Below are positions 8,420 through 16,956 of a DNA stretch of 64,000 nt, one piece after another (within the stretch, counting starts at the first letter, position 1; each line of letters starts with the position of its first letter). Origin of the DNA: Herbaspirillum sp. meg3 (GTDB lineage: Bacteria > Pseudomonadota > Gammaproteobacteria > Burkholderiales > Burkholderiaceae_D); NCBI RefSeq assembly GCF_002257565.1, contig NZ_CP022736.1, positions 4,030,001-4,094,000 on the forward strand, written 5' to 3'. The notes below the pieces were generated by a model. It was not told the DNA's origin. It saw nothing but the letters and a program-made list of their open reading frames with translations, and searched no databases. Made by a program: the position numbers and the translations under genes.

Positions 8420-9412
8420 ATGATGCGTCTGCGCCCTCTCGACGATCAGCAACTCCCTAACCTGACAGACGTGCAACGCATCGCGCTGCATCCGCAAGCG
8501 ACCAGGCTGCAGGGTGAATTTGCACCGCTGCTCAACCGTCTCGCAGCACTCGGCAACCTGACAGAAGTCACCCGCAACTCTTCCGCCCTGCTGGAAAAAG
8601 ATAATGTCAGCGGTGCGCTCTATGTGCAGAACGAAATCGAATTTGCACCCGCCGAGGCCATGCATCTGCGCATCTTCTATCCGCAATGGGAACACGGCTA
8701 CGCGCTGGAAGAACACGACGAGTGCAGCGGCAACAAACAGCACAGCTTCCAGTTCTTCGATCGCTACGGCAACATGCTGCACAAGATCGTGCTGCGCGAA
8801 AACGACGACATTCTGGCCTTCAGAAAGCTCGTTAGCGAACATGCAGCCGCCGACCAGACGTCGCCGCTGCAACTGGTGCATCCACGCGAAGACAAGGCCG
8901 ACATCCGCAAAGAAATCGACGTCGATGCACTGCGCGCCGACTGGGCGCATACGCACAACCACAACGACTTCGTCCAACGGCAGGAAGCATTCGATCAACA
9001 ACGCTTGCGCAAGCTGCGTCTGGCCGGCAAGGCCTTCGCGTATCAGGTCGCCAATGACTCGGCGCGTATCATCCTGCAGCGCATGACTGAATTCGGCACC
9101 GCCATCATGGCGCAAGTCGGCAATGCCGGCATCGTGCAGGCCTACTACGGCAAGATCAAAAATATCGGTTTCAAGGATTCGCGCCTGAAGATCATGAACT
9201 CGGGCTTTCGCCTGTTGCTGCGCGAAGACCACATCGACTCAGTCTGGGTGGCAAAGAAGCCGACTACCGACGGCATCATCACCTCGCTGGAACTGTTCAA
9301 TCGCCAGGGTATGCATATCGCCAGCTTCCTCAGCAAGAAAGACAACGGCCAGCCGGAGCCGCGCGAATGGCGTGAATCCATCATGCGCCTGCTGCCGATC
9401 TTTGGTACCTGA
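8420..9412 (+). CDS. hmuS: Hemin-degrading factor, HmuS/HemS family
   Basis: Cytoplasmic heme-handling protein (ChuS/HemS-like) that binds or degrades imported heme for iron release. It has the duplicated family fold with FQFFDRYGNMLHKIVLR in the first half and DSVWVAKKPTTDGIITSLELF followed by SKKDNGQPEPREWRESI in the second. Start chosen at 8420 (AAGGA six bases upstream, 330 residues); an in-frame ATG at 8249 would add 57 residues with no family similarity. The N-terminus is shorter than typical members. It stands alone, without hmuTUV or a receptor, under a Fur box. Confidence 0.9.
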   Translation: MMRLRPLDDQQLPNLTDVQRIALHPQATRLQGEFAPLLNRLAALGNLTEVTRNSSALLEKDNVSGALYVQNEIEFAPAEAMHLRIFYPQWEHGYALEEHDECSGNKQHSFQFFDRYGNMLHKIVLRENDDILAFRKLVSEHAAADQTSPLQLVHPREDKADIRKEIDVDALRADWAHTHNHNDFVQRQEAFDQQRLRKLRLAGKAFAYQVANDSARIILQRMTEFGTAIMAQVGNAGIVQAYYGKIKNIGFKDSRLKIMNSGFRLLLREDHIDSVWVAKKPTTDGIITSLELFNRQGMHIASFLSKKDNGQPEPREWRESIMRLLPIFGT

Positions 9413-9437
9413 AAAAGGATGCGGTACTAGCGGCTCC

Positions 9438-9567
9438 AGGGCCTGTTAACAATCAATTTGCGAGTGCGAACGCGCGGCAGGCATTGACTGCCTAGGCGTA
9501 GCGACTCGCCTTGCCAGCACGCCTTCTGGTGGGAACGCACCTCGCAAATTGATTGTTAACAGGCCCT
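9438..9567. repeat. MITE-like element with 27-bp perfect terminal inverted repeats
   Basis: Left arm 9438-9464 (starts AGGGCCTGTTAACAATC) is the exact reverse complement of right arm 9541-9567. The 76-bp centre contains smaller hairpins (AGGCA/TGCCT, GGCG/CGCC) and no open frame. The arms are followed inward by TGCG on both sides with a one-base offset. An 8-bp direct repeat GCGGTACT flanks it loosely (9421-9428 and 9573-9580), possibly a coincidence. Confidence 0.8.
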
Positions 9568-9679
9568 AGTCGGCGGTACTGCGTCACGTTGAAAGCGTCA
9601 CAACAGATCCGGCGCCAACGGCATCGCTCGCGAGCGCAGAACAATTACAATACCCGCAGATCAATTTAAGGAATCACTT

Positions 9680-10054
9680 ATGAGCGAACGTCTTCTCGTC
9701 ATTCTGGCAGGTCTCAACATGTTCGTCGCTGTGGGTGCCGGTGCTTTCGGCGCGCATGGGCTGAAACAAATCCTCGACGCCGACATGCTGGCAATCTGGC
9801 AAACCGCCGTCATCTATCAGATGGTGCATGCGCTGGGCATGTTTGCGGTGGCCTTGCTGATTCCGAAATTCGGACCGGCGATACTGGGCTGGGCAGGCAG
9901 CGCGATGTTCATCGGCATCGTGATTTTCAGCGGCAGCTTGTATGTGCTGGCGTTAAGCGGCGTCCGTTTTTTGGGCGCGATTACACCGATCGGCGGCCTC
10001 GCCTTCCTGGCCGGTTGGCTGCTGGTAGCGTGGGCAGCGTATAAGGCGCAATAG
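9680..10054 (+). CDS. DUF423 inner-membrane protein (YgdD-like)
   Basis: Small inner-membrane protein of 124 residues with four predicted helices. The DUF423 hallmarks are visible: GAGAFGAHGLK near the N-terminus, WQTAVIYQMVHALGM in the second helix, and FSGSLYVLALSGVRFLGAIT followed by PIGGLAFLAGW. Biochemical function is unknown. It is monocistronic, convergent with the DUF3100 gene and separated from it by a bidirectional terminator. Confidence 0.92.
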   Translation: MSERLLVILAGLNMFVAVGAGAFGAHGLKQILDADMLAIWQTAVIYQMVHALGMFAVALLIPKFGPAILGWAGSAMFIGIVIFSGSLYVLALSGVRFLGAITPIGGLAFLAGWLLVAWAAYKAQ

Positions 10055-10076
10055 CAGACAACAGACTTCTGCAAAT

Positions 10077-10112
10077 AAAAACGGCCGGTGCATTTACATG
10101 CCCGGCCGTTTT
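10077..10112. terminator. Bidirectional terminator
   Basis: AAAACGGCCGG pairs with CCGGCCGTTTT between two convergent genes, giving T-runs on both strands. Confidence 0.88.
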
Positions 10113-10133
10113 GCGTTACCGATGATCAAATGA

Positions 10134-11471
10134 TCAGTGGAAGAACTCTGCAATCAAGGTCGCACCGATAAAGGTTCCGGCGTTCGCCGCGAACGACACC
10201 AGCACGATGCGCCAGCCCAGTTTGCGGAAAGCCGGAATATCCTTGGCAATCGACAGACCCGCAAACGTCAGCATCGGCGTAATCACGGCGAGGAAGTTGA
10301 TCTTGCCGGTAATGGCCACGATCGCATCCGCCCACGGGCAAACCGGCGAAGTCAGGAACATCGCCACCAGCGTCACCCAGCACACGGCCGGAATCTTCTT
10401 GCCGGTCACATTGCACAGGATATCGCCGACAAACACCGCTGCAATCATGATCACGATACAGCCGATCGATTCCAGCGGCGCCACCTTATAGGCGATCCAG
10501 TTGGCGATGATGGTCAGCACACCCGCGAACACCCAGGCGCCAATGCGGCCGGCCATGTTCAGATCCGCCACTTCCACATGCGTTTGCGTGTGCAAATCAT
10601 CCGACGCTGTGCTCGACGACGAGGTCGTGCGGCCGATAATCGGTTCCAGCACACGATAGCCCCACACCGCCAGCGGCAGCGAGATGAACAACGTGAAGTA
10701 AGTCCCGATGGTGGTCGTGATCAGATTGCTGGCAGCAGCAAACGTTGCAACATCCTTGGCGACTTCAGGCGTTTGCTGTGCGGCGATGGCGCCTGCCGCA
10801 GCGGCCATCATGCTGCCTGAGCCGACACCCGCACCCATTGCCAGCGCGACCGGATGGAAGATGTTGAGACTGGTGATGAAGCCCGCAAAGATGGCAATGA
10901 AGACCGCGCCGAACAAGGTGCCGGTAATGTATTCCGCCAGCACGCCGCGTCCTTCCGGTGAATTCATGCCATAGCGTTCGCCGATGATGGCGAGGCTGGG
11001 TTCACGTCCCACAGAAAACGTCGCGCCGATCGCTTCACGCTTGATGCCCAGCAGCAGCGCCAAAGGCAGACCGATAACGATGGTGCCGACAAAATGGCCG
11101 AACTCCTGAAATACCAGCGCCCAACCGGCGCCGATGATCTTCGGCAGCGAACTGCCGACCATCAGGCCCAGCTTGGCGACGAACAGCAGCAAAGCCGGCT
11201 GCAGGATGGCTGCTGCGCGGAACTGCAAAGGCTGACTCAGGGAGAGCGGTCCCGGCATCTTCGATTGCAGGCTGCCGATCACGGCGCCCATGATCAAGGC
11301 CCAGACCATCGGCAGGAGCACGACCTTTCCGGGGCCGACCTTGAAGGTGACCGAGCCGATCAGCTCTGCAACGACAAGAATCACGACGGCAAAAACGTAG
11401 AGCTTCCAGGTTTGCAGCCCGGGCTGCGTAAGATGTGATGGTGTAGCGGTTGTGGTTGGTGCTGCTTGCAT
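10134..11471 (-). CDS. DUF3100 family membrane protein, putative transporter
   Basis: Polytopic inner-membrane protein of 445 residues with about ten helices. Conserved-looking stretches include FSVGREPSLAIIGERYGMNSPEGRGVL and AMGAGVGSGSMMAAAAGAIA, which resemble carboxylate/sodium symporter folds. The substrate is unknown. Start 11471 is preceded by GGAGGAAG; the frame opens slightly upstream at 11492. It is probably the last gene of a cluster with an aldehyde dehydrogenase and a hydroxyacid dehydrogenase, which suggests uptake of their substrate (inference). Confidence 0.85.
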   Translation of the reverse strand: MQAAPTTTATPSHLTQPGLQTWKLYVFAVVILVVAELIGSVTFKVGPGKVVLLPMVWALIMGAVIGSLQSKMPGPLSLSQPLQFRAAAILQPALLLFVAKLGLMVGSSLPKIIGAGWALVFQEFGHFVGTIVIGLPLALLLGIKREAIGATFSVGREPSLAIIGERYGMNSPEGRGVLAEYITGTLFGAVFIAIFAGFITSLNIFHPVALAMGAGVGSGSMMAAAAGAIAAQQTPEVAKDVATFAAASNLITTTIGTYFTLFISLPLAVWGYRVLEPIIGRTTSSSSTASDDLHTQTHVEVADLNMAGRIGAWVFAGVLTIIANWIAYKVAPLESIGCIVIMIAAVFVGDILCNVTGKKIPAVCWVTLVAMFLTSPVCPWADAIVAITGKINFLAVITPMLTFAGLSIAKDIPAFRKLGWRIVLVSFAANAGTFIGATLIAEFFH

Positions 11472-11710
11472 TTTCTTCCTCCGGATTTGCATCCTGCATG
11501 AGGTCTGTCAACAAGCCGTCATGCCACTGCGCGGCATGCGGCCCTCCCTTTTTTCACTCCCTGTACAACAATAAATTCAACGGCCTTCAACACGCTTCAC
11601 CGTTGCCCCGGCACCAATCATGCCCTGTGACGGCCCGCATCGCAATTGAAAAGCAAACGTTCTCATGCGATGGGAGACATCACCTCCCTGCAGCCTCTTG
11701 TCGATGCCAA

Positions 11711-13222
11711 TCAAACGTAACCAAAGGTAGCCGCCGGCGAAGCAGCCGTCTCGACCCACACACTCTTGGTTTGCGTGTACTCGTACAAAGCTTCGACACC
11801 GCTGGATCGGCCGTAGCCACTTTGTCCGTAACCACCAAAAGGTGAAGTCACGTTGATCGTCTTGTAGCCGTTGATCCAGAAGGTGCCTGCATTGACGCTG
11901 GCCGCGACGCGATGCGCACGCGCCACGTCGTTGGTCCACACGGCCCCGGCCAGGCCGAACTCGCTGTCATTGGCAATGCGCACCGCTTCTTCTTCGGTAT
12001 CAAAAGGAATCACCACCACAACCGGCCCGAAGATTTCCTTGCGCGCCACGTCCATGTCGTTGCTGACATCGGCCAGTACGGTCGGCCTGACAAAAAATCC
12101 CGGCTCCGAAAAATCCTGCACTGCCGTCGCCAACTTGGCGCCGTTGCGCAGGCCTTCAGCAATCATGCTGCGCACGTGCTCGTACTGCTTCTGATTGGAA
12201 ATCGGGCCGACCTCAGTTTGCGCATCACCCGGTTGACCAACCTTGATCTTGCTCGCACCGGTCGCCAGCATGTCAACGAATTCGCGATACACCGAACGCT
12301 GCACCAACAAGCGCGAACCGGCGACGCAACTCTGTCCGGCCGATGAAAAAATCGCAGCCTGGGCGCCCAGGCAAGCGCGCTTGAGATCGGCATCTTCGAA
12401 CACGATATTGGCCGACTTGCCGCCCAGCTCCAGTACGCAAGGCAGCAAGCGGCGTGCAGCCGACTCGGCGATTTTTTTGCCGGTTTGTGGCGAACCGACG
12501 AACACCGCTTTCTTGACCACTGGATGATCGATCGCAGCCTGTCCCACAGTGTGACCATAACCGGCCAGTACGTTGATGAGTCCCTTGGGCACGCCGGCTT
12601 GCTCAGCCAAGGCTGCGACCGCCAACGAAGTAAAGGGTGTCAGTTCGGAAGGCTTCAACAAAACCGCGTTGCCCATCGCAATCGCGGGCGCCACCTGCCA
12701 GCCGCAGGTAAAAATCGGCGCGTTCCACGGCGTGATCTGCAGCACGGCACCGACCGGCTCGCGGCGTGTGTAGTTGAGATGCGAACTCGGCACAGGAATC
12801 ACGTCGCCGTAAAACTTGTCGGCCCAGCCGGCGTAATACTCAAACATCTCGGCGACCTTGGCCACTTCGCCACGGCAATCGCGGATCGGCTTGCCGGCGC
12901 TGAGCGACTCCAGCTGCGCCAGCGCTTCGGTGTTGTCGCGGATTTTCTGGCCGATGGCAAACACGATGCGCCCACGCGCGGCGTGGGTCAGCTTCCACCA
13001 TTCCGCCTGCGCGGCGACAGCGGCATCGGCCGCCAGTTGCACCACGCGTGCATCGGCGTCGCGGTAACTTAATGTGGCCTGGCCGGTCGCCGGATTCTGC
13101 AAGACGATGGATTCGCCTTCACCCTGCACCAGCTTGCCGCCGACATAGGAACCGACAAAGGCCGTACCCGGAAAGAACGGCGCAAACGCCGCCAGTAATT
13201 GTTCTGCTTCATTGGATTTCAT
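11711..13222 (-). CDS. Aldehyde dehydrogenase family protein
   Basis: NAD(P)-dependent aldehyde dehydrogenase of 503 residues. It shows the oxyanion Asn in TPWNAPIF, the cofactor motif VFVGSPQTGKKI, the general base Glu in LELGGKSA, the catalytic Cys in SSAGQSCVAGSR and the C-terminal EIFGPVVVV. Substrate is not evident; betaine/succinate semialdehyde-type enzymes are the nearest in motif. It lies 27 bp downstream of the hydroxyacid dehydrogenase and is probably co-transcribed. Confidence 0.93.
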   Translation of the reverse strand: MKSNEAEQLLAAFAPFFPGTAFVGSYVGGKLVQGEGESIVLQNPATGQATLSYRDADARVVQLAADAAVAAQAEWWKLTHAARGRIVFAIGQKIRDNTEALAQLESLSAGKPIRDCRGEVAKVAEMFEYYAGWADKFYGDVIPVPSSHLNYTRREPVGAVLQITPWNAPIFTCGWQVAPAIAMGNAVLLKPSELTPFTSLAVAALAEQAGVPKGLINVLAGYGHTVGQAAIDHPVVKKAVFVGSPQTGKKIAESAARRLLPCVLELGGKSANIVFEDADLKRACLGAQAAIFSSAGQSCVAGSRLLVQRSVYREFVDMLATGASKIKVGQPGDAQTEVGPISNQKQYEHVRSMIAEGLRNGAKLATAVQDFSEPGFFVRPTVLADVSNDMDVARKEIFGPVVVVIPFDTEEEAVRIANDSEFGLAGAVWTNDVARAHRVAASVNAGTFWINGYKTINVTSPFGGYGQSGYGRSSGVEALYEYTQTKSVWVETAASPAATFGYV

Positions 13223-13249
13223 GGAATGCTCCCGATGCGGTTCAGTAAA

Positions 13250-14116
13250 TTATTTTTCGATGAATTGGACGATGCGGTTGAAGTCTTCGCCATCAGCCAC
13301 GGTCTTGTCGCTGGCTGCCCACAGGCGTCCGACTTCACCTGCCAGCGGCGCAGAGGTTCCCAATTCGGAGAGCAAACCCATCGCCAGGCGCAAATCCTTG
13401 CGCATGAGTTTCATGGTGAAGCCGGAGTTGAACGCGTCGTTGAAAATCCAGGTCGGATAATTGACTTGCGTGACACCGCTGCGCCCCGAGCCTGCGTTGA
13501 TGCCTTCGAAGATTTGTTGCGGATCGAGTCCGGCTGCCTCGGCAATGCGTGCCGCCTCACCGGCGACGATCAGGTGTGCGCCACACATCAGGTTGTTGAG
13601 CAGCTTGGTGACGTGGCCTGCGCCGACCGGGCCGACATGCACGCGCTTGGCGCTCATGGCTTCCAGCACCGGCGTGACAGCTGCGACGTCGTCGGCCGCG
13701 CCGCCCAGCACCATCGTCATGGTGCCCGTCGCCGCACCCTTGGGGCCGCCACTGACCGGCGCATCAATAAATCGCACACCCTTTTCCGCAAGCGCTGCCG
13801 CCACTTTGCGTGTGCTGTTGGGGTCAGCGGTTGTCGTGTCGACTACCAGCAGCCCGGCTTTGGCGCCAGCCAGCAAACCCTCGGCGCCAAACACTACGGC
13901 CTCGACCACGTCCGACGTCGGCAGCGACAGAATCAATACATCCACCGCATCCGCCAACGCCGCCACCGAAGCAAACACTGTCACGCCTTCGCGCGCAATG
14001 CTCTCTGTCGCTGCAGCCGACGGATCGTAGCCCGATACCGTAAAGCCGCCGCGTTGCAATGACAGCGCCATACCGCGCCCCATATTGCCCAAACCCGCCA
14101 CACCAATGTGTTTCAT
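13250..14116 (-). CDS. NAD(P)-dependent beta-hydroxyacid dehydrogenase
   Basis: 3-hydroxyisobutyrate / tartronate semialdehyde reductase family, 288 residues. The N-terminal Rossmann motif GVAGLGNMGRGMALSL, the substrate-binding DAPVSGGPKGAATGTM and the catalytic Lys in GAGHVTKLLNNLM are present. Start 14116 follows a GAGGAG site and gives the family N-terminus; upstream in-frame codons do not. It is the first gene of the cluster after the LysR gene, with a palindromic operator candidate at 14199-14217. Confidence 0.93.
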   Translation of the reverse strand: MKHIGVAGLGNMGRGMALSLQRGGFTVSGYDPSAAATESIAREGVTVFASVAALADAVDVLILSLPTSDVVEAVVFGAEGLLAGAKAGLLVVDTTTADPNSTRKVAAALAEKGVRFIDAPVSGGPKGAATGTMTMVLGGAADDVAAVTPVLEAMSAKRVHVGPVGAGHVTKLLNNLMCGAHLIVAGEAARIAEAAGLDPQQIFEGINAGSGRSGVTQVNYPTWIFNDAFNSGFTMKLMRKDLRLAMGLLSELGTSAPLAGEVGRLWAASDKTVADGEDFNRIVQFIEK

Positions 14117-14198
14117 GCTGCTCCTCGCTGGAAAAAATCTGACAGGTCCAGTGTGCAAGCAGCGCAAGTGAGCGTCAATTACATCGAAAAGCAAACAT

Positions 14199-14217
14199 TG
14201 TTCTATTTAAGAGAACA
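14199..14217. promoter_or_regulatory. Candidate LysR operator
   Basis: TGTTCT-N7-AGAACA, a 19-bp interrupted palindrome with the T-N11-A pattern typical of LysR regulators, 80-100 bp upstream of the dehydrogenase start and just downstream of the LysR gene. Confidence 0.55.
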
Positions 14218-14256
14218 CTGGAAAAACATAAGACTGAGGCAGCTCAAAGGACGGCT

Positions 14257-15171
14257 TCAGCTCGTAACTTGAAACGCCTGCATCAGCGAACTGGCATAGG
14301 AGACAAAGCGATTGGCCGCCACCGAGAGCTTGCGTCCGACTCGGGTGACAAGATGCACTTCGGCCAAGGTCAACACGTCGTCATCGAGGGGAATCGCAAA
14401 CAGCTCGCCCGCAGCGAGTTCGGTCGACACCGCAAAACGCGGCAACAAGGTGACGCCCAGGCCGGATTTGACGAAGTGCTTCAGCACATTGATGGAATTG
14501 GTGGTGAGCGTCGGATTGAGTTTGATCTTGGCGGCATACTCGGCCAGCGCCAGCAATTGCCGCGTGCCGTAGGAAGAGTGCATGAGACCGATCGGATATT
14601 CGCTGAGCTCCTGCAAGGTGCAGGATTTGCTGTTGCGCAGTGGTGATCCGGCACTGACAACCGCCAGCATGGGTTGCCGCTGCACCGCGCGCGAGACAAT
14701 TTTTGGGTCGGTCGGCGGGTTATAGACCAGGCCGATTTCGGCGATGTCCTCTGCCACCAGACGCAACACGTCGTTGGTGCCGGCCAGATCGAGAGATACC
14801 GAAATTTGCGGATGGCGTTCGCAGAAATAGACCATCGGCTGGCTCATGAAATCGCTCACGAACCCCTCGCCGATGACGATGCTGACGTGGCCGCGCTTGA
14901 GTCCGCGCAAACCTTGCAGCTTGGACAACAGATCTGCCTGGTGCGCCCCTTGTTCGCGGTAGTAGTCGATCAGCAGTTGCCCGGCTTCGGTCGGCACCAC
15001 GCCGCGCCGATGCCGCTCCATGACGGGAATTGCCACCTCCTGCTCCAGCAAGGCAATCTGGCGGCTGACCGCCGATGGGGCGATATCCAGCTTGTCGGCA
15101 GCAGCACGCACGCTGCCGCACTGGACCGCTTCAAAGAAATAGACGAGGCGCTGTTCGCTGAGTTTTTTCAT
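14257..15171 (-). CDS. LysR-family transcriptional regulator
   Basis: 304 residues. The N-terminal winged helix-turn-helix reads FFEAVQCGSVRAAADKLDIA followed by SAVSRQIALLE; the C-terminal effector domain starts near residue 90 (VSIVIGEGFVSDFM). The start at 15171 is preceded by GGAAGGG. Its position upstream of the dehydrogenase/aldehyde dehydrogenase/DUF3100 genes on the same strand suggests it controls them. A second palindrome, TTGAG-TTGC-CTCAA, lies at about 15199-15212 in its own promoter. Confidence 0.92.
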   Translation of the reverse strand: MKKLSEQRLVYFFEAVQCGSVRAAADKLDIAPSAVSRQIALLEQEVAIPVMERHRRGVVPTEAGQLLIDYYREQGAHQADLLSKLQGLRGLKRGHVSIVIGEGFVSDFMSQPMVYFCERHPQISVSLDLAGTNDVLRLVAEDIAEIGLVYNPPTDPKIVSRAVQRQPMLAVVSAGSPLRNSKSCTLQELSEYPIGLMHSSYGTRQLLALAEYAAKIKLNPTLTTNSINVLKHFVKSGLGVTLLPRFAVSTELAAGELFAIPLDDDVLTLAEVHLVTRVGRKLSVAANRFVSYASSLMQAFQVTS

Positions 15172-15289
15172 GGCCCTTCCCTGTTTATTCTGTTTTTTGA
15201 GTTGCCTCAATTAGAACAGAGTTCAGGAAATGCCATCACAAACCGTTGAGCAAGCACTCGTGAAGAAGTTGCACGGAATTGTCCGGAAG

Positions 15290-15997
15290 CTATGCTGCCG
15301 CACCGCTCAATGCGACCTTGACCAGATCGTCGATCTCGGTCGTGATATTCGACAGTACCCCCGCCACCACCGAAAACTCTTTGCCGGCCTGTCCCGCCCG
15401 CGCCGCGACAATGCGGGCATTGAAGGACACCATCTTGGCCTGCTTGGCGATGGTTTCGATGTCGGTCATGATGCCGCGCAGTTGCTTCTTCATCAGCAGT
15501 GCATGACGCTTGGACTGCTCTTCGTACACGCTGGTGATCTGGTTCAACACGCTCAGCATCGGCGTGGTGATGCGCACCAGCTCTTCCAGCAGTGCCGGGG
15601 CATCACGCAAGCTATCGTCGATGGCATTGAGCGTACGCTCCGCCAGATTGATGAAATAGACAATCTGCGCGTCGCCATCCAGCCTGCCGAAATAAGCCTC
15701 CCGCACTTCTTCACAAAAAATGCCCGGCACGGTATCCGAGCCTTTCACCAGCGCCGTATGCGCGCCGCGGAACAAGGCCAGCGCCTCACGTGCAATCGTG
15801 GTCGCACCTTCATGGCCTTGCGACGCCAACACCGCATACAACACCAGACGCTGCGACGTGAAACGGCGGCGTCCCGACAGGTTGATCAATGCGCCAAATA
15901 CTTCGCCCGACAAAGGCTTGGTATCGACAGCGGAAGTCGTCTCGCTCTTCCCGGTACCGCTGTTTTGCATCAGCTTGATTTGCCCGGTGACCGCCAT
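15290..15997 (-). CDS. Soluble PilJ-domain protein with short MCP-like signalling segment, possible nitrate sensor
   Basis: 235 residues, no membrane helix or signal peptide. Residues about 30-80 read INLSGRRRFTSQRLVLYAVL, matching the PilJ/NarX-type sensor domain core (INxAGRQRMLSQR); in NarX this P-box binds nitrate. The C-terminal part has AKMVSFNARIVAARAGQAGK, a degenerate copy of the chemoreceptor signalling tip (NLLALNAAIEAARAGE). Start 15997 follows AAAGGAA. It is the last gene of the nitrate-uptake operon. A role in nitrate sensing is inferred; the receptor tip lacks the canonical length, so chemotaxis coupling is doubtful. Confidence 0.7.
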   Translation of the reverse strand: MAVTGQIKLMQNSGTGKSETTSAVDTKPLSGEVFGALINLSGRRRFTSQRLVLYAVLASQGHEGATTIAREALALFRGAHTALVKGSDTVPGIFCEEVREAYFGRLDGDAQIVYFINLAERTLNAIDDSLRDAPALLEELVRITTPMLSVLNQITSVYEEQSKRHALLMKKQLRGIMTDIETIAKQAKMVSFNARIVAARAGQAGKEFSVVAGVLSNITTEIDDLVKVALSGAAA

Positions 15998-16023
15998 GTT
16001 GTTCCTTTCGTTTGAATCCGCTC

Positions 16024-16047
16024 TTGCGTTGCTTCTTGCGTTGCTTC
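16024..16047. repeat. Two tandem 12-bp units
   Basis: TTGCGTTGCTTC is repeated twice directly and then followed by TTACGCTG, between the nrtC-like gene and the PilJ-domain gene. Function unknown. Confidence 0.8.
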
Positions 16048-16079
16048 TTACGCTGTTACTCTGCTTGCGCGGCGTTTTG

Positions 16080-16889
16080 CTACGCGGCTTCTTTCGCCGG
16101 ATGCGCTTGCTTGCGATAGAGGAACTCAAGCACCGCCATACGGTATTCGGAATACTGCGCATCCTGCGCCAGCGCCACGCGCTCGCGCGGACGCGCCAGT
16201 TTGACGTCGAGGATCTCGCCGATGGTGGCGGCAGGTCCGTTGGTCATCATGACGATACGATCCGACAGCAGCACTGCCTCGTCGACATCGTGCGTGACCA
16301 TGACAACGGTCGATGCAGTCTTGGCGACGATCTTCAGCAATTCGTCCTGCAAGTGCGCGCGAGTCAAGGCATCCAATGCACCGAACGGCTCGTCCATCAG
16401 CAAGACCTTTGGCTCCATTGCCAACGCACGGGCAATGCCGACGCGCTGCTTCATGCCGCCGGAAATCTCATTCGGACGTTTGCTTTCAGCGGCCGTCAGA
16501 CCAACCAGGGCCAACGCGGCACGCGTGCGGTCGCGCAGTTGCGTACGGCTTTCCGTCGCGCCGAACACCCGCTCCACGCCGAGATAAATGTTTTCGTAAC
16601 ACGTCAACCAAGGCAGCAAAGAATGGTTTTGGAACACCACCGAACGTTCCGGCGAGGGGCCGGCGATTTCGCGATTGGCGCACAACAGCAAACCGTCACT
16701 GGGCTTGAGCAAACCGGCGATCAGATTCAACAGTGTCGACTTGCCGCAACCGGAGTGGCCGATCAAGGTGATGAACTCCCCCTTTTGCACGCTCAGATTG
16801 ATGTCGCGCAGCGCGTGAAACGTGCCCTTCTTGGTATGGAACACCATCTCGACGTCGTTGATCTCGATAAATTTGTTCATCGCTTCCAT
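16080..16889 (-). CDS. nrtC: Nitrate ABC transporter ATP-binding protein
   Basis: 269-residue ATPase of the nitrate/sulfonate/taurine class. Walker A GHSGCGKST, Q-loop VFQNHSLLPW, signature ISGGMKQRVGIARAL, Walker B KVLLMDEPFGALD and the switch His in MVTHDVDEA are all intact. It lacks the extra C-terminal substrate-binding domain of cyanobacterial NrtC, so it is closer to NrtD/NasD-type single-domain subunits. Start 16889 follows GAGAAGGAA; the frame extends to 16928. Confidence 0.92.
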   Translation of the reverse strand: MEAMNKFIEINDVEMVFHTKKGTFHALRDINLSVQKGEFITLIGHSGCGKSTLLNLIAGLLKPSDGLLLCANREIAGPSPERSVVFQNHSLLPWLTCYENIYLGVERVFGATESRTQLRDRTRAALALVGLTAAESKRPNEISGGMKQRVGIARALAMEPKVLLMDEPFGALDALTRAHLQDELLKIVAKTASTVVMVTHDVDEAVLLSDRIVMMTNGPAATIGEILDVKLARPRERVALAQDAQYSEYRMAVLEFLYRKQAHPAKEAA

Positions 16890-16956
16890 CAGAATTTCCT
16901 TCTCAGCTTCGACTGCATGATCGTTCAAAATAAGTATTCAGAATGGGTAGGCAGGG

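Noticed and set aside
9421..9580. GCGGTACT direct repeats as target-site duplication of the palindromic element
   Set aside because: They lie 9 and 5 bp away from the arms, so they are not proven duplications.
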